Origin: Halapricum desulfuricans
Lineage (GTDB): Archaea; Halobacteriota; Halobacteria; Halobacteriales; Haloarculaceae
Assembly: GCF_017094525.1 (NCBI RefSeq)
Contig: NZ_CP064788.1
Location: 1,969,030-2,033,029 of the forward strand
Direction of reading: 5' to 3'
Length of the DNA stretch: 64,000 bases
Shown: one piece after another, positions 1-8,924 of the stretch
Position numbering within the stretch: the first letter of the stretch is position 1
Layout: the number at the start of each line of letters is the position of its first letter
Position numbers and translations under genes: made by a program
The notes under the pieces: generated by a model
The model's input: only the letters and a program-made list of their open reading frames with translations
What the model was told of the DNA's origin: nothing
Databases searched by the model: none

Positions 1-1348
1 CGTAGTCGTAGTCAGGCGATTTCGTTGTATGTCCTGTCGAGCCACAGCGAGGACACGACCGACTCGTGTTTCCTGCAGACACTCTCTCAACGTGAATACC
101 CGCAATATCGGCGCGGTATTTGATGTTCTCGATAATCTCTCGACGTGCCCATGACGACAGTTCCCATGAGAGCTGTCCGTCACCCCGTGGTGGTGAGAGT
201 GAACGCAGGTCTTCGTGGACGATAGCGTCCACGTCGTACACTACGGCGAGTGCGAGGATTTGGTTGGATACGTCGTGGACAAGTTGTTCGCGCTTGTGTC
301 GAAGCTTGTTGTTCACTCGCTCGTACTCCGATTGAATGTGTTTAAAGTGGTCTGTATGGTCGCGTCCTTGTCGGCGTAGATGAGCGAGTTTCGAGTTGAG
401 TTGATTGCGCTCCCGATTCAGATTCCGCATCCTCTCTCGTTCCGTATTCTGGATGAAATACGGGGTGGAGAGTTGTTCTCCTTCGTTGTCTACGACGACA
501 GCGGTTGCATCTTTCCGAAGACCGCCATCAATCGCCAATACGGTTTCAACATCGTCAGGAGTGTCTCTATGTTCGACTTCGACAGGAAAGGATAACTCGT
601 AGTAGTCATCTCCTCTCTTCGACGTGTTAGGTTGGAATGATGGAGCGGAGAGACTGCCGTTGTCGACGAGTTCGTGAAAGGCGTCGTAGCCATCTAAGGT
701 GTATTCTGTCCATGTCCAGTCACCCCATGTGTCGGCTTCAAGTGTATCAGGGGTTTTGAGTTCGACAGTGAGTTGTTGCGTGGATTCGTCGTACTGGTAT
801 TTGACTGCTTGTCCGCTGGTCGGGCCGTCATCTGCTGAATACGGTAGCACCCCAGAGGAGTATTCAGGGCAGTCTTGGAAGTCGAAGTACGTCTCTGGAT
901 ACGTGCCGTGAACGTCGTAGTAGGCGTTCAACTGGTCGATGAGGAGGTCAACGTACCCAGAGGAGAGGTATCCGTCGGAGTCCCAGAGTCGTTCCTTGAT
1001 TCGTCGGGTATGGATGCGTCGAATCTTGTGGTCTGGGAGGAGCGGCTTGATAGTCTGAAAAGCGTCTCGTTTGTCGGCGTGGCTTCGCAGGGTTTCACCG
1101 ACTTTCTGCAACAGGCAGCGTTTGTATCTGGAAGGGAGGTAGATATTGAACTCGTCAAACGCTTCATGTTCGTCAAAGTATTTCCACGCTTGATGCGAGG
1201 ATTCGTGAATCTCAGATAGGTGGTCTGGCGTCCAGTACTGCTCGATAAGCGTGTTTGCTGTCTGCGTGGTGAGCGTGGCGAGCCGGTTGTATCGCTCTCG
1301 CTCCTCGTCTGGCAGGCGGACTGGGAGGGAGAGGTGTGTAGAGGACAT
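1..1348 (-). CDS. tnpB: IS1341-type TnpB (RNA-guided nuclease/transposase accessory), C-terminus beyond the window
   Basis: Reading the minus strand from the ATG at 1346-1348 gives one open frame that leaves the window at base 1. It starts MSSTHLSLPVRLPDEERERY and ends near the edge with the zinc-ribbon half CPRCG (about bases 35-60). RuvC-like motifs are visible: an Asp in AIDGGLRKDATAVV and a Glu in VHEDLRSL; the last catalytic Asp lies outside the window. This is the TnpB/IS200-IS605 family, known as RNA-guided DNA nucleases. No TnpA is adjacent, so it is the stand-alone IS1341 form. It starts 10 bp after a small partner ORF at 1359-1496. Any guide RNA at its 3' end is also outside the window. 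The family is secure; activity is unknown. Confidence 0.85.
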   Translation of the reverse strand, partial: MSSTHLSLPVRLPDEERERYNRLATLTTQTANTLIEQYWTPDHLSEIHESSHQAWKYFDEHEAFDEFNIYLPSRYKRCLLQKVGETLRSHADKRDAFQTIKPLLPDHKIRRIHTRRIKERLWDSDGYLSSGYVDLLIDQLNAYYDVHGTYPETYFDFQDCPEYSSGVLPYSADDGPTSGQAVKYQYDESTQQLTVELKTPDTLEADTWGDWTWTEYTLDGYDAFHELVDNGSLSAPSFQPNTSKRGDDYYELSFPVEVEHRDTPDDVETVLAIDGGLRKDATAVVVDNEGEQLSTPYFIQNTERERMRNLNRERNQLNSKLAHLRRQGRDHTDHFKHIQSEYERVNNKLRHKREQLVHDVSNQILALAVVYDVDAIVHEDLRSLSPPRGDGQLSWELSSWARREIIENIKYRADIAGIHVERVSAGNTSRSCPRCGSTGHTTKSPDYDY

Positions 1349-1358
1349 GTATGTAGTA

Positions 1359-1496
1359 TCAGTCGTCTTGGGATAGTCGGATGACGGCGACTTCTTCACC
1401 AAGCCATTCTTTCGGAACGAAGACGTGTGCGCCCGTTCCTGTTTTGGTTACATCCTTCGTGATTGCTTCCTCGCCTTGGAATGTGAACTCGGCCAT
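1359..1496 (-). CDS. Small DUF2080-type transposase-associated protein
   Basis: A 45-residue acidic protein, MAEFTFQGEEAITKDVTKTG onward, ending GEEVAVIRLSQDD. It lies directly upstream of tnpB on the same strand with a 10-bp gap, so the two are probably co-transcribed. Small proteins of this type (DUF2080 family, with a conserved G-A-H-V-F/Y-V-P-K-E-W core, seen here as GAHVFVPKEW) regularly accompany haloarchaeal IS1341 tnpB genes; their role is not known to me. A DNA-binding role, perhaps AbrB-like, would be inference only. The start is supported by a TATA-like element about 20-30 bp upstream. Confidence 0.75.
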   Translation of the reverse strand: MAEFTFQGEEAITKDVTKTGTGAHVFVPKEWLGEEVAVIRLSQDD

Positions 1497-1510
1497 ACCC
1501 AATGTAGATT

Positions 1511-1527
1511 AAATATACATTTAAACG
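1511..1527 (-). promoter_or_regulatory. TATA-like promoter of the tnpB operon
   Basis: On the minus strand an AT-rich stretch reads TTTAAATGTATATTT in otherwise GC-rich DNA, 15-31 bp upstream of the ATG at 1496. This fits a haloarchaeal TATA box with a leaderless or nearly leaderless transcript. The bases from 1531 to 1782 hold no gene that I can support; a 10-bp palindrome GTTACGTAAC lies near 1587. Confidence 0.45.
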
Positions 1528-1782
1528 TTTGGGGTAGCTTCTCGATTTGCTGCTGACTGCTGCTGTTTACTGCCGAATTTTGTAACTGTTACGTAACCCT
1601 GTCGAGTCTCGCTGTGTGGTCGCGTGCAATCGTTGCACGCCGTGTTCGTCTTGCAACCCCCGAACGTGCTGCACGGGATCGGCCGATACGGGGCCGTGAA
1701 AGTCTTTCTGGAGGAACCTATGGGGATCCAGCCCCGCTATATAGCTATGATCTCAGTTCACGCTCTGGAGGTGCCGCGCTGA

Positions 1783-2745
1783 ATGGTCGGCCGCCGCACG
1801 CTCGCGCTGTTTGCCGCCGCGAGTCTGCTGTTCGGCGGAACGTTCGTCGCCGCGAAGGCCGGACTGGCGTACTTCCCGCCGGTGCTGTTCGTCGCCTTCC
1901 GGTTCGATATCGCCGCGATCGTGCTGGTCGCGTTCGCCGTCGCGACGATCCCGCGATCGGAGCTCGTCCCGCGAACCCGCGGGGACCTGCTCGGCATCGT
2001 CGCGACCGGTGGGCTCGTCATCGGGCTGGCCAACGCGTTGCTGTTCGTCGGCCAGCAGTCCGCGACCAGCGCCGTCGGCGCGATCGTCTTCGGGCTCAAC
2101 CCGATCCTGACGCCCGTGTTCGCCGCCCTCCTGCTGTCCGACGAGCGCCTGTCGGCTCGGGGCGCTGGCGGGATGGCGCTCGGTCTGCTCGGCGTCGTCC
2201 TCGTGGTCGATCCCGACCCGGCGACGCTACTCGCCGGCGGGTTCGGCAAACTCCTCATCCTCGCCGGGGCCGCCAGCGGCGCGCTCGGGACGGTGCTCGT
2301 CCGTCGAGCGGACGCCACGCTCTCCAGCACGGCCCGAACCGCGTGGGGACTCCCGCTGGCCGCGGCGCTCACCCACGGGCTGAGTCTGGCGACCGGCGAG
2401 TCCGCGTCCGCGGTCGTCTGGTCGGGCGAGGCGCTGCTCGCGCTCGGATACGTCGGGGTCTTCGCCGGCGCGATCGCCTACATCGTCTACTTCAGTCTCA
2501 TCGACACTGCGGGCGCCATCAAGGCCAACCTGATCTTCTACGTCGTCCCGGCCGTCGCGACGGTCGGCGGCTGGACGCTCCTGGGCGAGACGATCTCGGC
2601 GCTGACCGTCGCCGGCTTCCTGACGATCTTCGCCGGGTTCGCACTGATGGGCAGCGAGTCTATCGCCACCTGGTGGGGATCCGTCAGACCTGCGTCCGCC
2701 GGCGGCGACAGCGAGTCGGTATCGTACCCCTCGCGCGCGGACTGA
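1783..2745 (+). CDS. EamA/DMT-family transporter
   Basis: A 320-residue polytopic membrane protein with about ten hydrophobic segments in two repeats, the hallmark of the drug/metabolite transporter (EamA) superfamily. Typical features are the early LLFGGTFVAAKAG segment and the second-repeat stretch FAGAIAYIVYFSLIDTAGA. Substrates of such proteins range from amino acids to nucleotide sugars; nothing here identifies the substrate. The ATG at 1783 follows a GGAGGTG Shine-Dalgarno-like sequence at about 1768-1774, and a TATA-like CTATATAG lies near 1738. It stands alone, with uvrB downstream on the same strand after a 115-bp gap. Confidence 0.8.
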   Translation: MVGRRTLALFAAASLLFGGTFVAAKAGLAYFPPVLFVAFRFDIAAIVLVAFAVATIPRSELVPRTRGDLLGIVATGGLVIGLANALLFVGQQSATSAVGAIVFGLNPILTPVFAALLLSDERLSARGAGGMALGLLGVVLVVDPDPATLLAGGFGKLLILAGAASGALGTVLVRRADATLSSTARTAWGLPLAAALTHGLSLATGESASAVVWSGEALLALGYVGVFAGAIAYIVYFSLIDTAGAIKANLIFYVVPAVATVGGWTLLGETISALTVAGFLTIFAGFALMGSESIATWWGSVRPASAGGDSESVSYPSRAD

Positions 2746-2860
2746 TATGCGGTATGACCGCACGACTGCATCGGTCGTCCCGGTAAATCGGGACAACGAT
2801 CCGTATCAGACCCGGGAGCCACCGAGCGCCTGAAGTGAGTGGAGACCCTGACTGCGATTG

Positions 2861-4921
2861 ATGAGTGACACCGGGAGTCCGCTGTCTCCGGATCGACCGG
2901 ACGTGGACCGGGCGTTCGAAGTCGATGCGCCGTTCGAGCCGGCGGGCGACCAGCCCGAGGCGATCAAACGACTCGCCGAGGGTTTCCGGCAGGGTATGGA
3001 CAAACAGACGCTGCTGGGCGTGACCGGCTCCGGCAAGACCAACACCGTCTCGTGGGTCATCGAGGAGATCCAGCAGCCGACGCTGGTCATCGCCCACAAC
3101 AAGACGCTGGCGGCCCAGCTCTACGAGGAGTTCAGGGAACTGTTCCCGAACAACGCCGTCGAGTATTTCGTCTCCTATTACGATTACTACCAGCCCGAAG
3201 CCTACGTCGAGCAGACCGACAAGTACATCGAGAAAGACGCCTCGATCAACGAGGAGATCGATCGCCTTCGCCACTCGGCGACCCGGTCGCTTCTGACCCG
3301 CGAGGACGTCATCGTCGTCGCGTCGGTGTCGGCCATCTACGGCCTGGGCGATCCCCGGAACTACGTCGACATGTCGCTGCGACTCGAGCGCGGCCAGCGC
3401 ATCGACCGCGACGAGTTGCTCGGTCGGCTGGTCGATCTCAACTACGAGCGCAACGACGTCGACTTCACGCAGGGGACCTTCCGGGTGCGCGGTGACACCG
3501 TCGAGATCTACCCGATGTACGGCCGGTATGCCGTCCGCGTCGAGCTGTGGGGCGACGAGATCGACCGCCTCGTGAAGATCGATCCGCTGGAGGGCGAGAT
3601 CAAAAGCGAGGAACCGGCCGTGCTGGTCCACCCCGCGGAACACTACTCGATCCCCGAACAGCGCCTCCAGCGGGCCATCGACGAGATCGAACAGCTGATG
3701 GAGCAACGCGTCTCCTACTTCGAACGGCAGGGCGATCTCGTGGCCGCCCAGCGGATCGAAGAGCGGACGACCTTCGATCTGGAGATGCTCAAAGAGACGG
3801 GGTACTGCTCGGGCATCGAGAACTACTCGGTCCACCTCTCGGACAGGGAGTCCGGCGAAGCGCCCTACACCCTGCTCGATTACTTCCCCGATGACTTCCT
3901 GACCGTCATCGACGAGTCACACCAGACGATACCCCAGATCCGCGGCCAGTACGAGGGCGACAAGTCACGCAAGGACTCGCTGGTCGAGAACGGCTTTCGG
4001 CTGCCGACCGCCTACGACAATCGGCCGCTGACATTTGAAGAGTTCGAGGAGAAGACCGACCGGACGCTGTACGTCAGCGCGACCCCGGGCGACTACGAGC
4101 GCGAGGTCAGCGACCGGATCGTCGAGCAGATCGTCCGCCCGACCCATCTGGTCGATCCCGAGATCGAGGTCAGCCCGGCACAGAGTCAGGTCGAGGACCT
4201 GCTGAATCGGATCGACGACCGGGTCGAGCAGGACGAGCGCGTGCTGGTGACGACGCTGACCAAGCGCATGGCCGAGGACCTGACCGAATACCTCGAGGAG
4301 GCCGGCGTCGCCGTCGAGTACATGCACGACGAGACCGACACGCTGGAGCGCCACGAACTCGTCCGCGGACTCCGGGCCGGCGAGTTCGACGTGCTCGTGG
4401 GGATCAACCTCCTGCGGGAGGGGCTCGACATCCCCGAGGTGTCGCTGGTGGCTATTCTGGACGCCGACCAGGAGGGCTTTCTGCGCAGCGAGACGACGCT
4501 CGTCCAGACGATGGGGCGGGCAGCGCGAAACGTCAACGGGCAGGTCGTCCTCTACGCGGACGACCCGAGCGACGCGATGGAGTCGGCAATCGAGGAGACC
4601 CGTCGCCGCCGACGGATCCAGCGGGAGTACAACGAGCAACACGGGTTCGAGCCGACCACCATCGACAAGGAGATCGGCGAGACGAACCTCCCCGGGAGCA
4701 AGACCGACACCGGCGACGCCGCGGGGATGGACCCGGACGACGCCGACGAGGCCGCGCGACTGATCGAGGACCTCGAAGAGCGGATGGAGGCCGCGGCCGA
4801 CAACCTCGAGTTCGAACTCGCGGCGGACATCCGCGATCGGATCCGCGAACTCCGTGAGACCTACGACCTCGACGGCGAAGAGGAGGGCGTCGTGCCGGAG
4901 CCTGGCCCCGGCGAACGCTGA
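2861..4921 (+). CDS. uvrB: Excinuclease ABC subunit B
   Basis: Damage-verification helicase of bacterial-type nucleotide excision repair, acting with UvrA and UvrC. The 686-residue product has all the family landmarks: Walker A GVTGSGKT at about residues 53-60, the DNA-inserting beta-hairpin with [10 protein letters not shown], the DEAD-like box VIDESH, helicase motifs near SATPGDYE and QTMGRAARN, and a C-terminal UVR motif that docks UvrC. I take the ATG at 2861 rather than the TTG one codon earlier. Haloarchaea acquired uvrABC from bacteria, and this copy looks intact. uvrA and uvrC are not in the window. Confidence 0.97.
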   Translation: MSDTGSPLSPDRPDVDRAFEVDAPFEPAGDQPEAIKRLAEGFRQGMDKQTLLGVTGSGKTNTVSWVIEEIQQPTLVIAHNKTLAAQLYEEFRELFPNNAVEYFVSYYDYYQPEAYVEQTDKYIEKDASINEEIDRLRHSATRSLLTREDVIVVASVSAIYGLGDPRNYVDMSLRLERGQRIDRDELLGRLVDLNYERNDVDFTQGTFRVRGDTVEIYPMYGRYAVRVELWGDEIDRLVKIDPLEGEIKSEEPAVLVHPAEHYSIPEQRLQRAIDEIEQLMEQRVSYFERQGDLVAAQRIEERTTFDLEMLKETGYCSGIENYSVHLSDRESGEAPYTLLDYFPDDFLTVIDESHQTIPQIRGQYEGDKSRKDSLVENGFRLPTAYDNRPLTFEEFEEKTDRTLYVSATPGDYEREVSDRIVEQIVRPTHLVDPEIEVSPAQSQVEDLLNRIDDRVEQDERVLVTTLTKRMAEDLTEYLEEAGVAVEYMHDETDTLERHELVRGLRAGEFDVLVGINLLREGLDIPEVSLVAILDADQEGFLRSETTLVQTMGRAARNVNGQVVLYADDPSDAMESAIEETRRRRRIQREYNEQHGFEPTTIDKEIGETNLPGSKTDTGDAAGMDPDDADEAARLIEDLEERMEAAADNLEFELAADIRDRIRELRETYDLDGEEEGVVPEPGPGER

Positions 4922-5039
4922 GTGGCGCTTCGACCGTGGGGCTGTGAGTTCCCGATCTAACTCCTTTCCTGTCGAATGACCCATATGTATTTTGAGGCGT
5001 GCAAGATACAGGGCGCATATCTAGCACCAATCGTTCTGA

Positions 5040-5195
5040 AGATGGTGTCACACAGCGGTGGATGGCAGAGTCCTTTCGACAGTCAAGCGAACGCAGGACT
5101 CCGTACTACGTTCGCGGGTCTGGTTCCGGGAGTTCCGTGAGATTGTTCTCCTCGTCGTGTTCCACACCCTCGAGAAGCTCGCAAGAACACTATGA
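5040..5195 (+). pseudogene. C-terminal remnant of an ISH (IS4/IS5-like DDE) transposase
   Basis: In the frame ending with TGA at 5193-5195 the translation ends SVLRSRVWFREFREIVLLVV followed by FHTLEKLARTL. The pattern of R-x-R-x-W-x-R-E-F-R-E-I-V-L followed by a hydrophobic helix is characteristic of the extreme C-terminus of haloarchaeal DDE transposases. No upstream body is present; a stop lies at 5037. It fills most of the 353-bp gap between uvrB and the next gene and marks an old insertion there. Confidence 0.5.
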
Positions 5196-5236
5196 TCCGG
5201 CTCACACCCCACCATTTTCAATAAAAATAATCGAAC

Positions 5237-5250
5237 GGAAATATATTTCC
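5237..5250 (+). promoter_or_regulatory. TATA element inside a perfect 14-bp palindrome
   Basis: GGAAATATATTTCC at 5237-5250 is its own reverse complement and contains the TATA-like core. It lies 25-38 bp upstream of the ATG at 5275, the right distance for a leaderless transcript of the following membrane protein. A dyad covering the TATA box would allow a dimeric repressor to block TBP binding; that is inference. Confidence 0.5.
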
Positions 5251-5274
5251 AATTGTCTTCCGCAACGTCCGTAT

Positions 5275-5925
5275 ATGGGTTTGCTAAGCATTGGCGTGTA
5301 TGTTGCGTCAGTGTTGGCTGTTGGAAGCAGTGTGATGGGGAAACGGACTGAGAGAGAAATGCTGTTCGTGACAGGAGCCGTAGTGGGGACGTTCGCGATC
5401 GGACTTGGGATTCTCAACGGAGTAGTGTCAGGGATTATAGCGGGCGCGACAGGGGGAAATGGAGGTGCAGGGTTTGTGTCGATGATCGTCGGAATTTTCG
5501 GGGGGACGATAGCGTGGAACCAGTACTATCAATACGACCCTGACAAAGCTGATGAGACGGCTGAAGCAGTAGAAAAAGGAATCGAGACTGCTGCGGAAAA
5601 AACTGCTGAAACCGCTGAGGCCATTGAGGAGGGCGCTGAGAAATTGGAAAGAAAAGCCGAGGAGCATCAGAAAAAGAGAAAGAAAAAGAAACTGAAAGAG
5701 CAACGGAAACAGGCAATTAAGCACGCTGTCTGGCAAATGAAGTGCCCCGAATGCGGGCAGGTGTGGACTCGCAGTCGGTCACGGATGCCAGACGTGCCCG
5801 AGATATACGGAATGCGCGTGGTCGGAATCCACGATACGTTAAACTATGTCCAATTTCAGTGTCTCCAGTGTAATCAGACCCAGAAGGTCAAGGTGAGTAA
5901 CGTCGATTTGTTTCGGGGTGGCTGA
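5275..5925 (+). CDS. Membrane protein with coiled coil and zinc ribbon, function unknown
   Basis: A 216-residue protein. Two or three hydrophobic segments occupy residues 1-80 (glycine-rich, GVVSGIIAGATGGNGGAG). A long, highly charged helix follows at about 85-150, alternating Glu/Ala and then Lys-rich stretches (KKRKKKKLKEQRKQ), predicted coiled coil. A C-terminal ribbon has CPECGQVW and CLQCNQTQ, four cysteines that could bind zinc. I start at the ATG at 5275 because of the TATA palindrome; the frame is open further upstream without support. Base composition is AT-richer than its neighbours and a transposase remnant precedes it, so recent acquisition is likely. I do not recognise the family. 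Confidence 0.7.
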   Translation: MGLLSIGVYVASVLAVGSSVMGKRTEREMLFVTGAVVGTFAIGLGILNGVVSGIIAGATGGNGGAGFVSMIVGIFGGTIAWNQYYQYDPDKADETAEAVEKGIETAAEKTAETAEAIEEGAEKLERKAEEHQKKRKKKKLKEQRKQAIKHAVWQMKCPECGQVWTRSRSRMPDVPEIYGMRVVGIHDTLNYVQFQCLQCNQTQKVKVSNVDLFRGG

Positions 5926-6175
5926 GGCGGCACAATTCTCCGACTGGCGCGACTATCGGGTCAACCTCCCGGCTGGCTGATCGTCCAGACTGATAGTTGC
6001 GTGCTCGTCCGGAGCTGGTCGCCGTTCGTCTGCGTTCCGGCGACCGGTTCTAACGGCCGCATCACTTACTCCACGGATCAGGGCGGGTGGGGGAAAACAG
6101 AGGGATGAACTCACGGGCCGAGACGTGAGGTACCACTAACTCGCTCGGGAAAACCGTCGCTACGTGCCGGGTTGC

Positions 6176-7141
6176 TCACTGCATGTCGTCCATCCGGCGG
6201 ATCCACGCACTCGGGTCGTCGAGTTCGTCGTCGCTGGGCAAGTTCGCGGGTCGCTCCCACACCCGTCCGGCGAACTCGATCCCGCGGGCGTCGACGACCG
6301 CGTCGAAGAAGTCCTTGCCGCGCTCGTACTGGCGACGCTTCATGCCCAGCCCGAGCGCGCGCCGGATCAGTTTCTGTATCGGCCCGCGACCCCGTCGGCG
6401 GCGCTCGATCTCCGCGCGGAGGTCCTGATACTCCTCGTCGAAGGCCCGGTCCATCAGCAACTCGGCGTAGCCCTCGACGGCGGTCATCGTCGTGTCCAGT
6501 TCGCCCAGCGTCACCCGGTCGATGTCGCCCTCTGCGAGCCGATCGACCGCCGCCTCCATCCGGGATTCGAGGTGGTCGGGCAGCCACGGGGCCGCGCCGA
6601 ACTCCGCGGCGTGGGTCACCTCGTGGAAGGCGATCCAGCGGCGAAACCGGTCGCTGTCGGCCTCAAGCGAGTCGGCGACGCGCCGGACGTTCGGATAGAC
6701 GAAATATAGGGCGTGGTCGTCCGCACCGTCGCCGTCGGCCAGCAACAGCGGGTCGTACTGCCCGAGGACGTTGCGCGCGAGAAACGAGAGTGCGACCGTC
6801 ATCGAGCTGGTGTTGATGACGCGGGCCGCGGAGGGGAACATCCCGACGCGGTCTTCGAGCGGTGCCATCACCCGCCGGAACGTCTCGATGTTGTTGTCGA
6901 TCCAGTGGTGGCGGTTGATGATCTCGATGGTGTCCGGGAGGTCGAACTCGAACCCGGAGACCTCGCGGACGCGGTCGCGGGCGTCGCGCACGTCAGTCGC
7001 GTAGCCCTCGCGCTCGCCCGGGCCGACCTCGAGCGTGCCGGGATCGGTCCCGGCCTTCGAGGCCTCGGCGACGGCGTCCCAGTCGATCGGGCCCGTCCCC
7101 GAGGCCTCCGTGACGGCCCGGACGCTGCGATAAAGTCCCAT
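6176..7141 (-). CDS. Zinc-dependent metalloprotease-like protein (zincin_2 / DUF2342)
   Basis: A 321-residue protein of the zincin_2 family (older name DUF2342, sometimes annotated as coenzyme F420 biosynthesis-associated). The zincin signature is present as HEVTH within RRWIAFHEVTHAAEFGAAPW, preceded by an IEIINRHHWIDNNIETF segment typical of the family. The residues needed for metal binding and catalysis are therefore in place, but the cellular role is not established. The C-terminus is acidic. It reads away from uvrB and is followed on the same strand by a small membrane protein; a 250-bp stretch without visible features separates its stop from the gene at 5275. Confidence 0.8.
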   Translation of the reverse strand: MGLYRSVRAVTEASGTGPIDWDAVAEASKAGTDPGTLEVGPGEREGYATDVRDARDRVREVSGFEFDLPDTIEIINRHHWIDNNIETFRRVMAPLEDRVGMFPSAARVINTSSMTVALSFLARNVLGQYDPLLLADGDGADDHALYFVYPNVRRVADSLEADSDRFRRWIAFHEVTHAAEFGAAPWLPDHLESRMEAAVDRLAEGDIDRVTLGELDTTMTAVEGYAELLMDRAFDEEYQDLRAEIERRRRGRGPIQKLIRRALGLGMKRRQYERGKDFFDAVVDARGIEFAGRVWERPANLPSDDELDDPSAWIRRMDDMQ

Positions 7142-7180
7142 ACCCGCCGTACGGGACCGGCGAGTAAAGGACTTCGGCTC

Positions 7181-7396
7181 CTACTCGCGTCGCTTGCGGA
7201 GCACGGCGATAACGACGAGCACGAGCGCTAGCAGGGCGAGCGCCCACACCGACCGCGACGATCCGCCGTCGGGTTCGCTCTCGTCGTCTGATTGGGCACT
7301 CGTGACGGAACTGAACGGCAGCGAGACGATGCCGTCCGCCGATCCCTCGATCGAGGCGTCGTCGAGGTGGATCTCGAGGAACGTGAATTCGGCCAT
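7181..7396 (-). CDS. Small single-pass membrane protein
   Basis: I take the ATG at 7394-7396, giving 71 residues, MAEFTFLEIHLDDASIEGSA onward. The middle is acidic and serine-rich (SDDESEPDGGSSRS), followed by one hydrophobic segment (VWALALLALVLVVIAVL) and a short basic tail RKRRE, the layout of a C-terminally anchored protein with its basic end in the cytoplasm. The frame is open a further 35 codons upstream, but that part reads as out-of-frame sequence. No function can be given; similar small tail-anchored proteins are common in haloarchaea. Confidence 0.6.
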   Translation of the reverse strand: MAEFTFLEIHLDDASIEGSADGIVSLPFSSVTSAQSDDESEPDGGSSRSVWALALLALVLVVIAVLRKRRE

Positions 7397-7574
7397 ACAT
7401 GATCGTTCGCGGACGGAACACAAAACCGTTGCCCAGACGTTCGAGACCGCCGACGACGATCGCGGCTGTTCGACCGCCCCGAGCCGTAGTCGCCCCGCCA
7501 TCGTTCAGAGCAGCCGACACGACTGCCGAGCGGTTCGGAAATGGTAAGTATCTCTCGGGGAAACGCCCGGTAGC

Positions 7575-8918
7575 GTGACATCGACAGCGCGGCGCGCGGG
7601 CGCGTTCGCCGTCGTCGGAGCCCTGTCGCTGGCGGTCCCGGTACTCGAGCGCCTGTTCGATCGGCCGACGACGACCGTCGCCGCGGCCGTGCCGTTTCTG
7701 GCGATCACCGCCATCGCGCTGGCCGCGGCCGACGACGGCGTGCTCTTCGAGCTGTTCGCCCGACCCGGCGATCGACGAGACGGCAGACTGTATGGGCTAG
7801 CCGGCTTCGCGTTCGCTATCGCCGCGCTCTCCGTTCCTGCGACGTACTTCGGGATGGCGCTCCCGGCGTTCGTCACGAGCGTCGTCGTGCTCTCGGCCGG
7901 GAACCTCGCCGCTCACACGGCCCGCGCCCGCAACGTCGAGCCGTTCGGTGCGATGGCCGCGTTCGTCACCGGCGGGACGCTGGCCGGCATCGGCGGCTAT
8001 CTGGCCGCGGCCGCGATCCTTGAAACCGGGTTCGCGCTCCCCGAAGTGGTCTTTCTGGCCGCGACCGGCGCGCTGACCGGCGGGCTGGTTCGATCGGTGC
8101 TGTTCGAGCGCGACGAGCCGATCGTCCTGCTCGTGATCGGGCTGTTGCTGTGGCTCTTTTCTGACCTCGAGATCGCCGTCACAGCGACCGGCATCGCCGC
8201 CGCGCTCGCCGTCACCGTCGCGCTCGGATACGTCTCGTATGCGCTCGATACGGCCTCGATCCCGGGCATGTTGACCGGTGTCCTCCTGAGTCTGCTGACG
8301 CTGGTCGTCGGCGACGTCGGCTGGTTCGCGATGTTGATCACCTTCTTCGGACTCGGCGGCCTCTCCTCGAAGCTGCGGTACGACCAGAAGGTCAAGCGTG
8401 GGATCGCCGAACCGAACGAGGGGGCCCGCGGCAGCGGCAACGTCCTCGCCAACTCGGTGGTGGCGCTGTTCGCCGTCATCGCTCACGCCGCCAGTCCGCG
8501 GATGGCGGCCGCCCCCGAGGACCTGTTCCTGTTCGTTTTCGCCGGCGCGGTCGCGGCGGCGATGAGCGACACGCTCTCCAGCGAGATCGGCGGACTGTAC
8601 GACAACCCGCGGCTCATCACGACCTTCGAGGTCGTCGAGCCCGGCACCGACGGCGGCGTCACCTGGCAGGGGGAACTCGCCGGGCTGGTCGGAGCCGCGC
8701 TGATCGCCGGCATCGGTGCCACGGCGTTCGATCTCGGTGGTCGCGGCGTCGGCGTCGTCGTCGCCGCCGGGCTGGTCGGGATGACCGTCGACAGCGTTCT
8801 GGGTGCGACTATCGAGGGGGGGCTGGTCGGCAATCAGGGCGTCAACTTCCTCGCGACGCTCGCGGCCGGACTCGCCGCAGGCGGGTTCGCGATCGCCGCG
8901 GGGGCCGTCACGCTGTGA
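7575..8918 (+). CDS. DUF92-family membrane protein (VTE6-like isoprenyl-phosphate kinase family)
   Basis: A 447-residue polytopic membrane protein starting at GTG 7575. The C-terminal half carries the DUF92 signatures: FFGLGGLSSKLRYDQKVKRG, the GSGNVLANS loop, the AMSDTLSSEIGGLY motif, and the final GMTVDSVLGATIEG and NFLATLAAG stretches. The family includes plant VTE6, a phytyl-phosphate kinase, and bacterial homologues. A role in recycling isoprenoid alcohols for archaeal lipids or quinones is a reasonable inference, not shown here. It is longer than bacterial members because of about 170 extra membrane residues at the N-terminus. The GNAT gene follows after 6 bp, so the two probably form an operon. 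Confidence 0.8.
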   Translation: MTSTARRAGAFAVVGALSLAVPVLERLFDRPTTTVAAAVPFLAITAIALAAADDGVLFELFARPGDRRDGRLYGLAGFAFAIAALSVPATYFGMALPAFVTSVVVLSAGNLAAHTARARNVEPFGAMAAFVTGGTLAGIGGYLAAAAILETGFALPEVVFLAATGALTGGLVRSVLFERDEPIVLLVIGLLLWLFSDLEIAVTATGIAAALAVTVALGYVSYALDTASIPGMLTGVLLSLLTLVVGDVGWFAMLITFFGLGGLSSKLRYDQKVKRGIAEPNEGARGSGNVLANSVVALFAVIAHAASPRMAAAPEDLFLFVFAGAVAAAMSDTLSSEIGGLYDNPRLITTFEVVEPGTDGGVTWQGELAGLVGAALIAGIGATAFDLGGRGVGVVVAAGLVGMTVDSVLGATIEGGLVGNQGVNFLATLAAGLAAGGFAIAAGAVTL

Positions 8919-8924
8919 GTACCG

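Noticed and set aside
120-1219. Several short plus-strand ORFs at the left end
   Set aside because: They are shadows of the minus-strand tnpB, which reads through with RuvC and zinc-ribbon motifs.
1614-2786. A 390-codon frame overlapping the EamA gene on the same strand
   Set aside because: Arg-rich translation typical of the +1 frame of GC-rich genes; the EamA frame has membrane segments and a Shine-Dalgarno site.
4999-5274. N-terminal extension of the membrane/zinc-ribbon protein
   Set aside because: The extended frame crosses a transposase remnant and the TATA palindrome, and has no coding character.
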